Source: an uncultured SAR116 cluster alpha proteobacterium (GTDB lineage Bacteria > Pseudomonadota > Alphaproteobacteria > Puniceispirillales > Puniceispirillaceae). From it: a DNA stretch of 64,000 nt. The notes beneath the pieces are model-generated. The model searched no databases. It saw only the letters and a list, made by a program, of their open reading frames with translations, and was not told the origin of the DNA. This document shows, in pieces, positions 1-8,573 of the stretch. Position 1 is the stretch's first letter. The number at the start of each line of letters is the position of its first letter. Position numbers and translations under genes: made by a program. The stretch spans positions 43,276 through 107,275 of the forward strand of contig CACHXC010000004.1 in NCBI GenBank assembly GCA_902583715.1, in the 5' to 3' direction.

Positions 1-909
1 ATTCAAATAGTCAGTGGCTGAAGCCAGTGCTGTGCAGCTATCGAGTCGTTTGCCAAGCGCTGTGAAAGCACGATTGTCACGAGGGAAGCACGGTCCACCA
101 TAAGCAGTGCCGCCTCTCAGATATTTATTACCAATTCTCGAGTCACTTCCAACCGCACTCAGTACAACGTCCGAGTTCGCATTCGGTAACTTTTCACATA
201 ATTCCGTAACCATGTTGGCATAGCTAATTTTCGTAGTCACATATGTATTGATGGCAAGTTTTGTTACTTCTGCTTCAATACAGCGCATACGTTTGTACAC
301 TGGCTTGTTATCTACGATTGAACGGTAAAAACTCTCAAGCCAATCTCCACTGTCAGTGTCACTCTCACCGATTAGCACAACGTCGGGGTTTAGCATATCC
401 GCAACTACAGAACCAAGGGCTATAAATTCAGGATTATAGCAAAATCCAAAATCTAGGCCTGCAACTTTGCCTGATGACTTTTCTATCACAGATTTTAATT
501 CGTAATCCATAGAGCCGGGCATCACTGTGGATGTAACGACCACCATATGATGTGTATTTTTCTTTCCAATTAATTTACCTATCTCATACAAGGAAGTGAC
601 AAGAAAAGAATTATCAAAATACCCATCGACTTTACTCGGGGTAGGGACGATTACGAACGTAACATCGCTATCATTCACTGCTTCATCAAGTGAAGTTGTT
701 GCTCTATAGTTTTTCCTGTAAGAATTCAAAAGCTGGTCTAGATTTGGTTCACACCATGGAGCGATGCCAGAGTCAACTTTTGAGACAATCTCCTCATTCA
801 AGTCAACGCCAGTAACTTTCCAACCCTTACTTGCAAAAACTGCAAGCATTGGCGCTCCAAGTTTACCCAACCCAACAACAGATATTTTCTTTTTAAATTT
901 TTCTGACAC
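1..909 (-). CDS. UDP-glucose 6-dehydrogenase family protein (3' end outside window)
   Basis: Nucleotide-sugar dehydrogenase that would oxidise UDP-glucose (or a related NDP-sugar) to the uronic acid with NAD+. About 303 codons are visible and the C-terminal part lies beyond the left edge. The N-terminus has a Rossmann motif GLGKLG (about residues 11-16). The family's catalytic-cysteine motif GGPCFPRDN is present, with Cys near residue 274. The GTG start at 909 is chosen because an AAAGG sequence lies 8-9 bases upstream and the Rossmann strand follows at once; the nearby ATG is in another frame. It lies 18 bp after the epimerase gene on the same strand, so the two are probably one operon making sugar precursors for surface glycans. 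The exact substrate (UDP-Glc, UDP-ManNAc or GDP-Man) is not settled. Confidence 0.85.
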   Translation of the reverse strand, partial: MSEKFKKKISVVGLGKLGAPMLAVFASKGWKVTGVDLNEEIVSKVDSGIAPWCEPNLDQLLNSYRKNYRATTSLDEAVNDSDVTFVIVPTPSKVDGYFDNSFLVTSLYEIGKLIGKKNTHHMVVVTSTVMPGSMDYELKSVIEKSSGKVAGLDFGFCYNPEFIALGSVVADMLNPDVVLIGESDTDSGDWLESFYRSIVDNKPVYKRMRCIEAEVTKLAINTYVTTKISYANMVTELCEKLPNANSDVVLSAVGSDSRIGNKYLRGGTAYGGPCFPRDNRAFTALGKRLDSCTALASATDYLN

Positions 910-927
910 GAGTTTTACCTTTTCTTA

Positions 928-1911
928 TCATGCAGCTAATCCAGAGTTAAATTTAGCCACCTCTGAAGCAATCCATGGATAGGTCTTCTTCAAACCATCA
1001 AATAAAGATATTTCTGGCTGCCATGACAGTTTTTCGTTGATCAATTTATTATGGGAGTTACGCCCTCTTACACCCTGAGGACCATCAATATGTTTTAGGC
1101 TAAGATTTTTCCCCGATATGCTTATAATTGTTTTGGCCAAATCGTTTATTGAGATCATCTCTTCTGATCCGATGTTAACAGGACCTGCAAATGTCTCATG
1201 CCTCAACAATCGAGTGGTTGCCTCTATGCAGTCATCAATGAATAAAAATGAACGCGTCTGCAGGCCATCGCCCCAAATTTCAACTTCGCCATTTTTTTGG
1301 GCTTCTGCTACCTTGCGGCAGAGAGCAGCTGGCGCCTTTTCTTTTCCTCCTGACCAAGTGCCCATCGGCCCAAAAATATTGTGGTATCTTGCTACCCGCG
1401 TCCACATACCGTGGTTGCGTGCATAGGCATGATAAAGACGTTCACTGAAAAGTTTTTCCCAACCATAATCACTGTCAGGATTTGCTGGATAGGCTGTATC
1501 TTCAGATGTAACAGGGGATGAAGTTGCCCTTTGATTATGTTCTGGGTAAACACAGGCGGAGGATGAAAAGAAAACTTTTTTTGCAGACCTTATTCTTGAC
1601 GCTTCTAGAACATTCAAGTTTACGGAGGCAGAATTGTACATCACCTGCGCGTCATTCTCGCCGGTAAAAATGTAGCCAGCCCCTCCCATATCAGCTGCAA
1701 ACTGATAGACTTCATCAAAACCATCTTCAAAGATTGAGTTGCAAAAACTCTGGTCAGTTAAGTCACCAATGACAAATTCATGGGCTGAAGTTTCAGAAAA
1801 CTCAGGTGATTTCAAGTCGACGCCTTTAACGTGGAAATCTTCTTGCACCAGTCGGTCGACCATGTGAGAACCGATGAAGCCGCCTGCACCGCACACTAGA
1901 GCTTTTTTCAT
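928..1911 (-). CDS. NAD-dependent epimerase, GDP-mannose 3,5-epimerase-like
   Basis: Extended short-chain dehydrogenase/reductase of 327 aa, the normal length. It has the nucleotide-binding motif GAGGFIGS (residues 8-15) and the catalytic YGWEK pair (Tyr149, Lys153). The segments ADMGGAGYIFTGE and SSSACVYPE match the signature of GDP-mannose 3,5-epimerases, including the extra catalytic Cys (Cys120) of that family. The expected reaction is GDP-mannose to GDP-L-galactose or a similar double epimerisation. The ATG at 1911 is preceded by GGAGATGAG. It sits upstream of the UDP-glucose dehydrogenase gene and next to transferase genes linked to the flagellum, so a sugar donor for surface or flagellin glycans is a fair guess. 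Another 4,6-dehydratase/epimerase specificity is possible. Confidence 0.8.
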   Translation of the reverse strand: MKKALVCGAGGFIGSHMVDRLVQEDFHVKGVDLKSPEFSETSAHEFVIGDLTDQSFCNSIFEDGFDEVYQFAADMGGAGYIFTGENDAQVMYNSASVNLNVLEASRIRSAKKVFFSSSACVYPEHNQRATSSPVTSEDTAYPANPDSDYGWEKLFSERLYHAYARNHGMWTRVARYHNIFGPMGTWSGGKEKAPAALCRKVAEAQKNGEVEIWGDGLQTRSFLFIDDCIEATTRLLRHETFAGPVNIGSEEMISINDLAKTIISISGKNLSLKHIDGPQGVRGRNSHNKLINEKLSWQPEISLFDGLKKTYPWIASEVAKFNSGLAA

Positions 1912-2504
1912 TTACTCATCTCCTTGCCAAGAAATCAAACTAGAAAGCTTTGACATCTTAGTTTTCAGAGCAATTTGTGTGCCAACGCATGAGAAAGCCT
2001 ATCTTTTCAAGACATGTTTTCGACTTAAAGAAGACTTGTCCCATTTCCTTTCCATTGACCCCGACATTAGCCTCGCTAGTTGCAAGAAAACCATACGCTC
2101 GCGTATACAATGCAAAAGACAAATTATTGGTGCAAATATTAGGCCCCATCGCACTGTCAAATAATGTGCACATGACATCCTATGTGGGCGAAGTTGGCAG
2201 CTAAAAGAGTTAAGCAATGTGAGTCGCTTGAAAAGACCTTGTAAATGATCACTGTCGTTAACTCACAAATTCATTCATGCACGTGGCTATCCAGATTTCT
2301 TTATTTGTCAAATTTTTCCAACATTCTATGAGAAATTTTGGAGGCACTGACTATAGGATCTCTAAATTTCGCAAGGAAAAAAAGCATTACAGGCCTTATG
2401 AGTTTCCTCAAATAAATTTATAAATTTACGAAGAACCAAGAAATCAATTGATTTTGAACTTATCGTTGTCAGTACAACGACGACTGAACAATCAGAGCAT
2501 TGAT
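1912..2504. other. AT-rich intergenic region without a convincing gene
   Basis: About 590 bp between the sulfotransferase stop and the epimerase start. Short reading frames occur on both strands, but none has a good ribosome site or a recognisable product. A GG-N10-GC match at 2131-2147 on the minus strand has a poor -24 half (GGGGCCT), so it is not called as a promoter. I see no terminator or repeat that I can support. Confidence 0.5.
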
Positions 2505-3377
2505 CTATTGATAACCAAACTTTGAGAGAGTTTCTGCACAATCTTGAGCAACGCGAGTATATGTTGCGTCAGACAAAACTGTAATGTCTTGGGCGGGTCC
2601 CGAGTCATAGAACGCTGGATTAGCTGATTTGTTTCTCATTACCGCAAAATCACTCTCTGTCTCAATGAAATTGAGCAAATCCTCATCAAAAGAAACACCC
2701 AAAAAATTATACAAGTCAATTAATTGCGCCCTTTTTTTGCTCACCATATCTTCATATTTGACTATCTTCACATTTGGGTTTTTTTCACTCAACTCTAGTG
2801 CAACGCTTGCACGCCTAGAAAATTGGATCGCTGTTTGAACTACCCACCCGTCTAGCCCACCAAATCTCATGATTTGATCGATTATTTGCATATTATTCTC
2901 TTTTTGAGCAATGCGGTGATTGTGCTTCCATGAAGAAATTGCAGTTTTAATAGGATGCCGGAATATTAATATGATTTTACTCTGACTCAGGGTTTTAGTG
3001 TAAAATTCAAGCTGGTCCACAATTGAATTATCGCTTAAACCACTATTGCTAGGATCAACACCCTCACGCGTTGATAGCACTGCCAATGTGTTTGCAAAGA
3101 CCTGATCCATTAGTTGCTGACTCATCTCTAAATTTAGATGATTACTTGTTCTGGCACTGATCTTTTCATTTCTTTCATTGAACTTTTTTAAAACTTCACC
3201 AAAAGATAATCGTAAAAAATTTAAATCAACCTCGGGAGGGCATGAAAGTTCAGGGTGTAGGTCCAAACAATGCTGAAGAAGTGTTGTTCCAGATTTTGGC
3301 GGCCCACCGCAAAGAAAACCAATATGTCTATTATCTGTGCGTAATTTATGGCTTGTTCCTATGTTCATTAAGTGCAT
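2505..3377 (-). CDS. PAPS-dependent sulfotransferase family protein
   Basis: Cytoplasmic sulfotransferase of 290 aa that would move sulfate from PAPS to an unknown acceptor. The 5'-phosphosulfate-binding loop PKSGTTLLQ is at residues 27-35, and the 3'-phosphate motif begins RHPIKTAISS at residues 140-149. The ATG at 3377 has GGAG 8 bases upstream and overlaps the end of the preceding TPR-glycosyltransferase gene by 10 bp, so the two are translationally coupled. The only promoter seen for the pair is a sigma-54 site of the flagellar type at 4914-4930. The gene is clearly AT-rich compared with the right half of the window, which hints at transfer. I infer that it sulfates the flagellin glycan or another flagellar surface sugar. 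A role in polysaccharide sulfation is the alternative. Confidence 0.8.
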   Translation of the reverse strand: MHLMNIGTSHKLRTDNRHIGFLCGGPPKSGTTLLQHCLDLHPELSCPPEVDLNFLRLSFGEVLKKFNERNEKISARTSNHLNLEMSQQLMDQVFANTLAVLSTREGVDPSNSGLSDNSIVDQLEFYTKTLSQSKIILIFRHPIKTAISSWKHNHRIAQKENNMQIIDQIMRFGGLDGWVVQTAIQFSRRASVALELSEKNPNVKIVKYEDMVSKKRAQLIDLYNFLGVSFDEDLLNFIETESDFAVMRNKSANPAFYDSGPAQDITVLSDATYTRVAQDCAETLSKFGYQ

Positions 3378-4852
3378 GCTAGAGGCTCCAATAAATTATC
3401 ACTCCAACAATTAAAAGCCGACGCCCAACTCCCATGATGCTCTTGCCTCAAAAGTGTGGCAGTTGGATACCAAGCTGTCTTACAGCCGCTTGCTCCCCAT
3501 CGCCAGTCTGGACGATAAGGTAACAGAATTATTGTTGGCTTACCCATAGCAGCTGCTAAGTGGGCAACCGAGGTGTCCACGCTTACAATCAAGTCTAATT
3601 GTTCACAAATTGCAGCAGTATCGGAAAAACTTTCTAGTCTTTTCCCCGGTGCCACAATATTTTTTGTGGCATGTACAAAGAGATTTTCTTTTTCAGAAAT
3701 TTCTCTTTGCAATATGCAATAGTCTGCTTTTTTTGGCAGGAATCGGAGAAGAGTTTCCAAGTTCATGCTTCGATTTTTGTCATTCTGATGACTATCACTA
3801 CCCCGCGCAACAATTCCAATCCGTGTATTAAATGGGCTCGAGAATAGGCCCTGCCATTTAAGCGAATATTGCTCTGATGCAAAAATATATTGGTCAAATC
3901 GGGGAATAGAATTAACAGTTGTGCCAAAAACGAGAGGCAAGCTCATTAGCGAACAATGATAGTCATGTCTTTGCGGAGTATCTGAGAGAGTTATAATTTC
4001 AGCGTTTAAACCCATTCGCTCAATAAGCTCAGTAAGTGGTTTTTGACACTGGATAATCAACTTAACATCCTCATCAAATAGCTTTGCATAGCGGATAAAT
4101 TGGATTGTGTCACCAAAGCCGCCCTCAGCATGTAACAAGATTGTCTTGCCCGAGATACGCTCCTGACCTAACCATAAAGGGCTATCAAATATTCTCTTCT
4201 TTACCGCTACTTGCGAATGTTTCCTTCTGGTTTCATAGAGCTTAAACCCCTCTGCATATCTGCCAAGGGTCAGTAAGACATGTGATTTATTCCATCGTGC
4301 ATCAACATTACCTGGATCGATGTAAAGCGCCGCATCAAAACAATCCAGAGCCGCATCCAGATTCATTAATGAATGTTCTGCCAAGCCTTTATTGACATGG
4401 GCCGCCACCATCCGTGGATCAATTGACAGCGCCTGGTCAAAATAAATTTTTGCATCTTCATGAATGCCAAGAACAAGATAGGCAGACCCTATATTAAAAT
4501 TAATTTGTGCTGAACTATCACCAAGGTGACGCGCCTTTAAAAGTGCTTCCAAAGCAGGCTCTGGTCTCTTTTGCAGTAGCAATATATCGCCCATCAGGCC
4601 ATAGATAGCTGGCTGGCTTGGCGCCACCATTTGTGCGCGATTGGCAAAATCCAGCGCGTCGTCAAGCCATTCAAGACTACGCGATGCGATAGCTGCAAAT
4701 AATAAGGTTTGAATATGTTGTGGATCTTCAGACAACAAATCGTGGCAATGTTGGAGGGCTAATTTGGCATCGCCCTTTTGCAGGCAATTTAAGACTAGAG
4801 AAGTATCAACCTGCTGCCCGCGACCTGTATCAGAGTGGTTTATATCATCCAT
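3368..4852 (-). CDS. TPR protein with family-9-like glycosyltransferase domain
   Basis: About 494 aa. Residues roughly 30-200 are tandem tetratricopeptide repeats. The C-terminal half resembles ADP-heptose-type (GT9) glycosyltransferases, with LLHAEGGFGDTIQFIRYA and later SVDTSVAHLAAAMGKP, the usual donor-site segment. Proteins of this layout commonly modify protein or surface glycans. It starts about 100 bp downstream of the flagellin gene on the same strand, after a flagellin terminator, and has its own sigma-54 promoter (4914-4930), so it should be made together with flagellar parts. ATG 4852 is chosen; a TTG at 4867 is in frame. Its 3' end overlaps the sulfotransferase gene. Flagellin glycosylation is my inference; the sugar and target are not shown by the sequence. 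Confidence 0.78.
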   Translation of the reverse strand: MDDINHSDTGRGQQVDTSLVLNCLQKGDAKLALQHCHDLLSEDPQHIQTLLFAAIASRSLEWLDDALDFANRAQMVAPSQPAIYGLMGDILLLQKRPEPALEALLKARHLGDSSAQINFNIGSAYLVLGIHEDAKIYFDQALSIDPRMVAAHVNKGLAEHSLMNLDAALDCFDAALYIDPGNVDARWNKSHVLLTLGRYAEGFKLYETRRKHSQVAVKKRIFDSPLWLGQERISGKTILLHAEGGFGDTIQFIRYAKLFDEDVKLIIQCQKPLTELIERMGLNAEIITLSDTPQRHDYHCSLMSLPLVFGTTVNSIPRFDQYIFASEQYSLKWQGLFSSPFNTRIGIVARGSDSHQNDKNRSMNLETLLRFLPKKADYCILQREISEKENLFVHATKNIVAPGKRLESFSDTAAICEQLDLIVSVDTSVAHLAAAMGKPTIILLPYRPDWRWGASGCKTAWYPTATLLRQEHHGSWASAFNCWSDNLLEPLACT

Positions 4853-4913
4853 AAAAAAATGACTCAAATACTGTTAAGCATTGCACCGAAGCTGTTACGC
4901 TGTAGGTTAATCC

Positions 4914-4930
4914 TGCAAACCATATGCCAA
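4914..4930 (-). promoter_or_regulatory. sigma-54 promoter for the TPR-glycosyltransferase/sulfotransferase pair
   Basis: On the minus strand this reads TTGGCATATGGTTTGCA, with GG and GC exactly 10 bases apart as required for sigma-54. Predicted transcription start is near 4903, giving a leader of about 50 nt to ATG 4852. The form matches the other flagellar sites in this window. Confidence 0.75.
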
Positions 4931-4952
4931 TAGATGCCCAAAAAATTATCAC

Positions 4953-4981
4953 AAAAAATGCGGCTCCAAAGGGCCGCATTT
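4953..4981 (-). terminator. Rho-independent terminator after flagellin gene
   Basis: On the minus strand AAATGCGGC pairs with GCCGCATTT around an 8-base loop and runs into six T residues. It lies 50-77 bp past the flagellin stop and upstream of the next gene's own promoter, so flagellin is monocistronic. Confidence 0.85.
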
Positions 4982-5029
4982 GAGTTAGGTGGGTAGCCAA
5001 ACTCTTTTTTCAGAGCTTTTTTATTTTTA

Positions 5030-6967
5030 CTAGTTCAACAACTGAAGAATTGACTGCTGGGCTTTATTGGCTTGTGCCAGCATAGCTTGGGCTGCCTGAT
5101 TGAGAACTTGCGCCTTGCTCAGCTCAGTAGACTCAGCCGCAATATCAGCGTCATTGATCCGTGACCGAGCCGCCTTTGTGTTCATCACGATGTTCGAGAG
5201 ATTGTTAATCGTATGTTCCATTCTCGACATTGTCGCGCCAAGATCTGAGCGTTCAAGGTCAATCCTCACCAACGCACCATCGACAGCAGTCAGCATCTTA
5301 AGTGAGTTTTTAACATTAAGAACATCTAACTGGGAAACTGAGCTTAAAACAGCGCCTGATGGATTTCCTGAGAACAAGCCACCTGGCACAGTCATCGCTG
5401 TCCCATCAGGTTTGTCCGTAGTGGCGTCTATCGTGACTGTGACAGTGCCAGTGCTGTCACCGCCCAAAAGACTCTCGTTAATAGTCAAAACATCTCCATA
5501 CTCAAATCCAGAGCCCATATTCAAGATACGCACTGGCGTCAAAATATTGCCACTACTGTCAGTACGGAATTCGACAGTCATACCCGAAGGGCTGCCACTA
5601 TTACCAGTTACAGAGGTGCCAGTAGTTTCAGGTACAACCAAAAGGGTAGTGTTATTAGCAGTCAACTGTGGGGTGGTACTTGATGTCACGCCACTTTGGT
5701 CAACCGTTAAAGTTGGTGCTTCATCCGAACCCTGCGCGCCAGTCGCTACGGAAAAGACAAAGGGGGAGTGAAACTTGATTGTTCCACTTACACCAATTGT
5801 GTCTGGATCTGTACCTGCCGTGATCGGCACATGGGTATAAAAATCAGTTGACCCATCTGAAAACTGTGTTGTTCCATCAGTCAAATTATTGAAATCCTCA
5901 TCAGCACCACTAATATTCATCGTCGGTCCTGTCACCCCTACCAGAGAGTAATTCTCCACCACAATATCATAACCATCATCTGAAATGAGTGTCATTGTTG
6001 ACTTGTCTATACTTAAAGAGGCTGTTACCCCGGTCTTTCCAGACGTACCATTGATGGCGGCAGCAAGCTCTGATAGGTTTGCTGCAGCTCCATTAGTAAC
6101 ACCGAAGTCCACATTGGCTGCAATTAGAACTGCTGTGTCATTTTTACCATAAAGGTTAAATGAAACCGTGTCAGTTAAAGCCGATGAAACCTCTGAGAAT
6201 GTCATGTTCATTCGGGTCTGGGCATCAGCATATACACCAGTCTCACCTTTACGAGCCGTGATAGCTGCTGCTATCTCTTTCGCTGTTGCACCACCGTTTA
6301 TGTCAATAGTGGCGTTGCCAACATTTCCGTATATTGTTAGATCCTCACCCTCAACAATTTTTGAGGTTAATCCCGCCTTATTACTTGCAACAGAAGGAAA
6401 CGCCGCTGGGAAAAATGTAGAGGATGTGTTTCTCAACTGGTCAGTGTCTACCAGATATTCACCTAAGCCTGTTGGATCCACATTTTCGATAGACAATATG
6501 GCCGAGTCACCGGGCTGGAATCCAATTTGGAAGGCTGTATTTGTAAAATCACCATTGAGCATTTTCACCGCATTAAATGTACTGTTTTCAGCGATACGTG
6601 CCAGTTCAAGCTGGAGCTGCCCAACCTCATTTTGCAAAGCTTGGCGATCTTGGCCAGTGTAAACACCGTTCGCCGCTTGCACTGACAACTCTCTCATACG
6701 ATGAAGGATAGATGACACTTCATCGAGTGCGCCTTCAGCCGTTTGCGTCAACGAAATTGCGTCAGCGGCATTTCTGATAGCAGCTTCCAGACCCTTAACC
6801 TGAGAGGTCATTCGATTGACCAGAGAAGCACCTGCAGCGTCATCAACAGCATTATTGATGCGCAAACCTGATGAAATGCGTTCTAACGCTTGATTCATCG
6901 CTTCTTCTTTGTTGCGAAGATGATAGAGGGTGGTAACCCCCGCCATATTTGTATTGATCTTACTCAT
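5030..6967 (-). CDS. fliC: Flagellin
   Basis: Filament subunit, 645 aa, exported through the flagellar type III apparatus. The N-terminal D0/D1 region (MSKINTN start, ISSGLRIN near residue 30) and the C-terminal D1/D0 region (ARSRINDADIAAES, ending QQSILQLLN) are classical. The middle, about residues 145-565, is a large surface insert. It contains flagellin_IN-like segments and, near residues 446-516, a glycine-rich repeat of the form GSGF-YGDVLTI that recurs in FlgK and FlgE. The frame is open 19 codons further upstream, but ATG 6967 is chosen because flagellins begin here and the sigma-54 promoter places the transcript start near 6997. A terminator follows. It is larger than the roughly 500 aa of common enteric flagellins. 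Confidence 0.95.
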   Translation of the reverse strand: MSKINTNMAGVTTLYHLRNKEEAMNQALERISSGLRINNAVDDAAGASLVNRMTSQVKGLEAAIRNAADAISLTQTAEGALDEVSSILHRMRELSVQAANGVYTGQDRQALQNEVGQLQLELARIAENSTFNAVKMLNGDFTNTAFQIGFQPGDSAILSIENVDPTGLGEYLVDTDQLRNTSSTFFPAAFPSVASNKAGLTSKIVEGEDLTIYGNVGNATIDINGGATAKEIAAAITARKGETGVYADAQTRMNMTFSEVSSALTDTVSFNLYGKNDTAVLIAANVDFGVTNGAAANLSELAAAINGTSGKTGVTASLSIDKSTMTLISDDGYDIVVENYSLVGVTGPTMNISGADEDFNNLTDGTTQFSDGSTDFYTHVPITAGTDPDTIGVSGTIKFHSPFVFSVATGAQGSDEAPTLTVDQSGVTSSTTPQLTANNTTLLVVPETTGTSVTGNSGSPSGMTVEFRTDSSGNILTPVRILNMGSGFEYGDVLTINESLLGGDSTGTVTVTIDATTDKPDGTAMTVPGGLFSGNPSGAVLSSVSQLDVLNVKNSLKMLTAVDGALVRIDLERSDLGATMSRMEHTINNLSNIVMNTKAARSRINDADIAAESTELSKAQVLNQAAQAMLAQANKAQQSILQLLN

Positions 6968-7007
6968 TTTACTAGCCAATCCAAAATTTTTGACACTGCC
7001 AATTTTC

Positions 7008-7024
7008 TGCAATTGGCATGCCAA
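7008..7024 (-). promoter_or_regulatory. sigma-54 promoter of flagellin
   Basis: On the minus strand this reads TTGGCATGCCAATTGCA, with GG-N10-GC spacing. The expected start is near 6997, giving a 29-30 nt leader to ATG 6967. It shows flagellin is under sigma-54; no sigma-28-type site was seen by eye before this gene. Confidence 0.85.
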
Positions 7025-7206
7025 GTTTTGCTAATGGTTTCAAAAATTAGTATTCTTGAGCCAATTGGGACATCAACAAATTGCAGTGGTGACATTCCTC
7101 CACTGACGCATAAGATTAAAAATTTTAGATATTTTGTTGACATCTCATTCGCCCCAAAATTTTCACTTTCAATGAGACAGCAATATCCATGCCAATTTTC
7201 AGCATT

Positions 7207-7229
7207 AAAAAAGCGAGGGAAGCCCTCGC
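7207..7229 (-). terminator. Rho-independent terminator after flgL
   Basis: On the minus strand GCGAGGG and CCCTCGC form a perfect 7-bp stem with a 3-base loop, followed by six T. It lies 48 bp beyond the flgL stop and ends the long flg operon. Confidence 0.88.
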
Positions 7230-7276
7230 CTTAAAATTATCCATACCTTGCATGATGAGTTAAGGGTACTTTGCAA

Positions 7277-8563
7277 TTACCTGATGTAATCAAAGAGGCT
7301 CTGCTGGCCGATTTTAGCAAACGCTGATTGCGCTGCATTGAGATTTGTCAACTGAGCTTGCAAGTCCGTTATCAATGCAGCCAGGTCGGCGTCCCCGAGC
7401 CGCGACACATCCCGATCCACTGCCAGTTTACGAGCACCAACAACATCAATTTGTGTCGCAGCTTTACTGAGTTGGCCACCCACGTACGCTCTCTGTAATG
7501 ACAAATTGTCAATAGCCTTTTGCATATTTCCAATACTTGAAGATACCAGTTGATCTGCATCTGTCATCTTTTGTGCCTTTGTTGTTGCGACACCAGCCGC
7601 ATCGATACCTGTGAACTCAATGTATGAAACCACTTGATCGAGTGCTGCATTAATACCCTCAATTTGGATGTTCTTGATAGTTATGTCGCCGTTCATGTCA
7701 TCGACGAGAGTGATAGAAGTCCCATCAGCATTTAGGCTCGCAACAGTTCCCGTTTCAGCAGTCGCGGCATTGATTGCATCAACCATATTTTGCAGGCCAC
7801 CCTCATTTATGGAGGCCGTTATTGTTTTTGAACCGATACTCCCAGATAATTCCAGCGACCATTCTTCCATTCGGCTAGGAAGCTCAAAATACACATTAGC
7901 TCGATTGTTAGCATTAGCTTTTGGGCTAAAAGCTGATGCAGTTTCTACCGCATTGATTGTGAGGTCCACTATATCAAAGAGGCTTCGTCTGCCACCTTCA
8001 GTATCGATGCGCATAAACGCGGATCCACCGTCAATATTTGTCGAGATCGACATATTTTCTGATATCGCAAGGCTGTTTTGGCCGCGGTTGCCAAGATATT
8101 CAACACTGCCATCAACCTTCATTTCGAAAGGTCGGTCAACACCATTAAAGCCACTGAATATACCTTGTCCATTTGCATCTGTGGTATTTGCAAGACCTAA
8201 AAGAACCTCTTTTAACTGCTTCATTTCAGTAGATATTGCTAGATGCCCTTCTTCATTCAGCGCACCATTACGAGCCATCGTGATTAACTCACTAAAGCGC
8301 GTTAAAACGTTAACCGTCTCTTGCAATGTAAGATCTGTCATATTTAGCTTGTTTTCAGCTGAGGCAATGTTCCTCTCAAATTGACCCAAGAGCAGACTTT
8401 GCTCTTTCGCGACAGACAGATTTACGGCGGCGACTGGGTCATCCGACGCTCGTAAAATACTTTTTCCAGTTGAAACCCGCTCCTGAACATCTGCAATTTT
8501 ATCATTTATTTTACTAAATTGCCTTACTTGCTGTTGGTTTAGTAGCTTAGTGCTTACCTGCAT
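7277..8563 (-). CDS. flgL: Flagellar hook-filament junction protein FlgL
   Basis: Second junction protein (HAP3) between hook and filament, 428 aa, flagellin-related. The N-terminus has the coiled segment ending in VSTGKSILRASDDPVAAV, as in FlgL and flagellins, and the C-terminus is a helical D0 segment (QSAFAKIGQQSLFDYI). A flagellin_IN-like motif (NAATAETGTVASLNADG) lies in the middle. ATG 8563 is preferred over an in-frame ATG at 8581 because AGGGAG stands 6 bases before it and the flgK stop lies between the two. It is the last gene of the flgB-L run and is followed by a strong terminator. Size is somewhat above the 317 aa of enteric FlgL. Confidence 0.92.
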   Translation of the reverse strand: MQVSTKLLNQQQVRQFSKINDKIADVQERVSTGKSILRASDDPVAAVNLSVAKEQSLLLGQFERNIASAENKLNMTDLTLQETVNVLTRFSELITMARNGALNEEGHLAISTEMKQLKEVLLGLANTTDANGQGIFSGFNGVDRPFEMKVDGSVEYLGNRGQNSLAISENMSISTNIDGGSAFMRIDTEGGRRSLFDIVDLTINAVETASAFSPKANANNRANVYFELPSRMEEWSLELSGSIGSKTITASINEGGLQNMVDAINAATAETGTVASLNADGTSITLVDDMNGDITIKNIQIEGINAALDQVVSYIEFTGIDAAGVATTKAQKMTDADQLVSSSIGNMQKAIDNLSLQRAYVGGQLSKAATQIDVVGARKLAVDRDVSRLGDADLAALITDLQAQLTNLNAAQSAFAKIGQQSLFDYIR

Positions 8564-8573
8564 GACAAACTCC

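Noticed and set aside
2131..2147. GG-N10-GC match on the minus strand upstream of the epimerase gene
   Set aside because: The -24 half is GGGGCCT rather than TTGGCA, and the leader would exceed 200 nt; likely chance.
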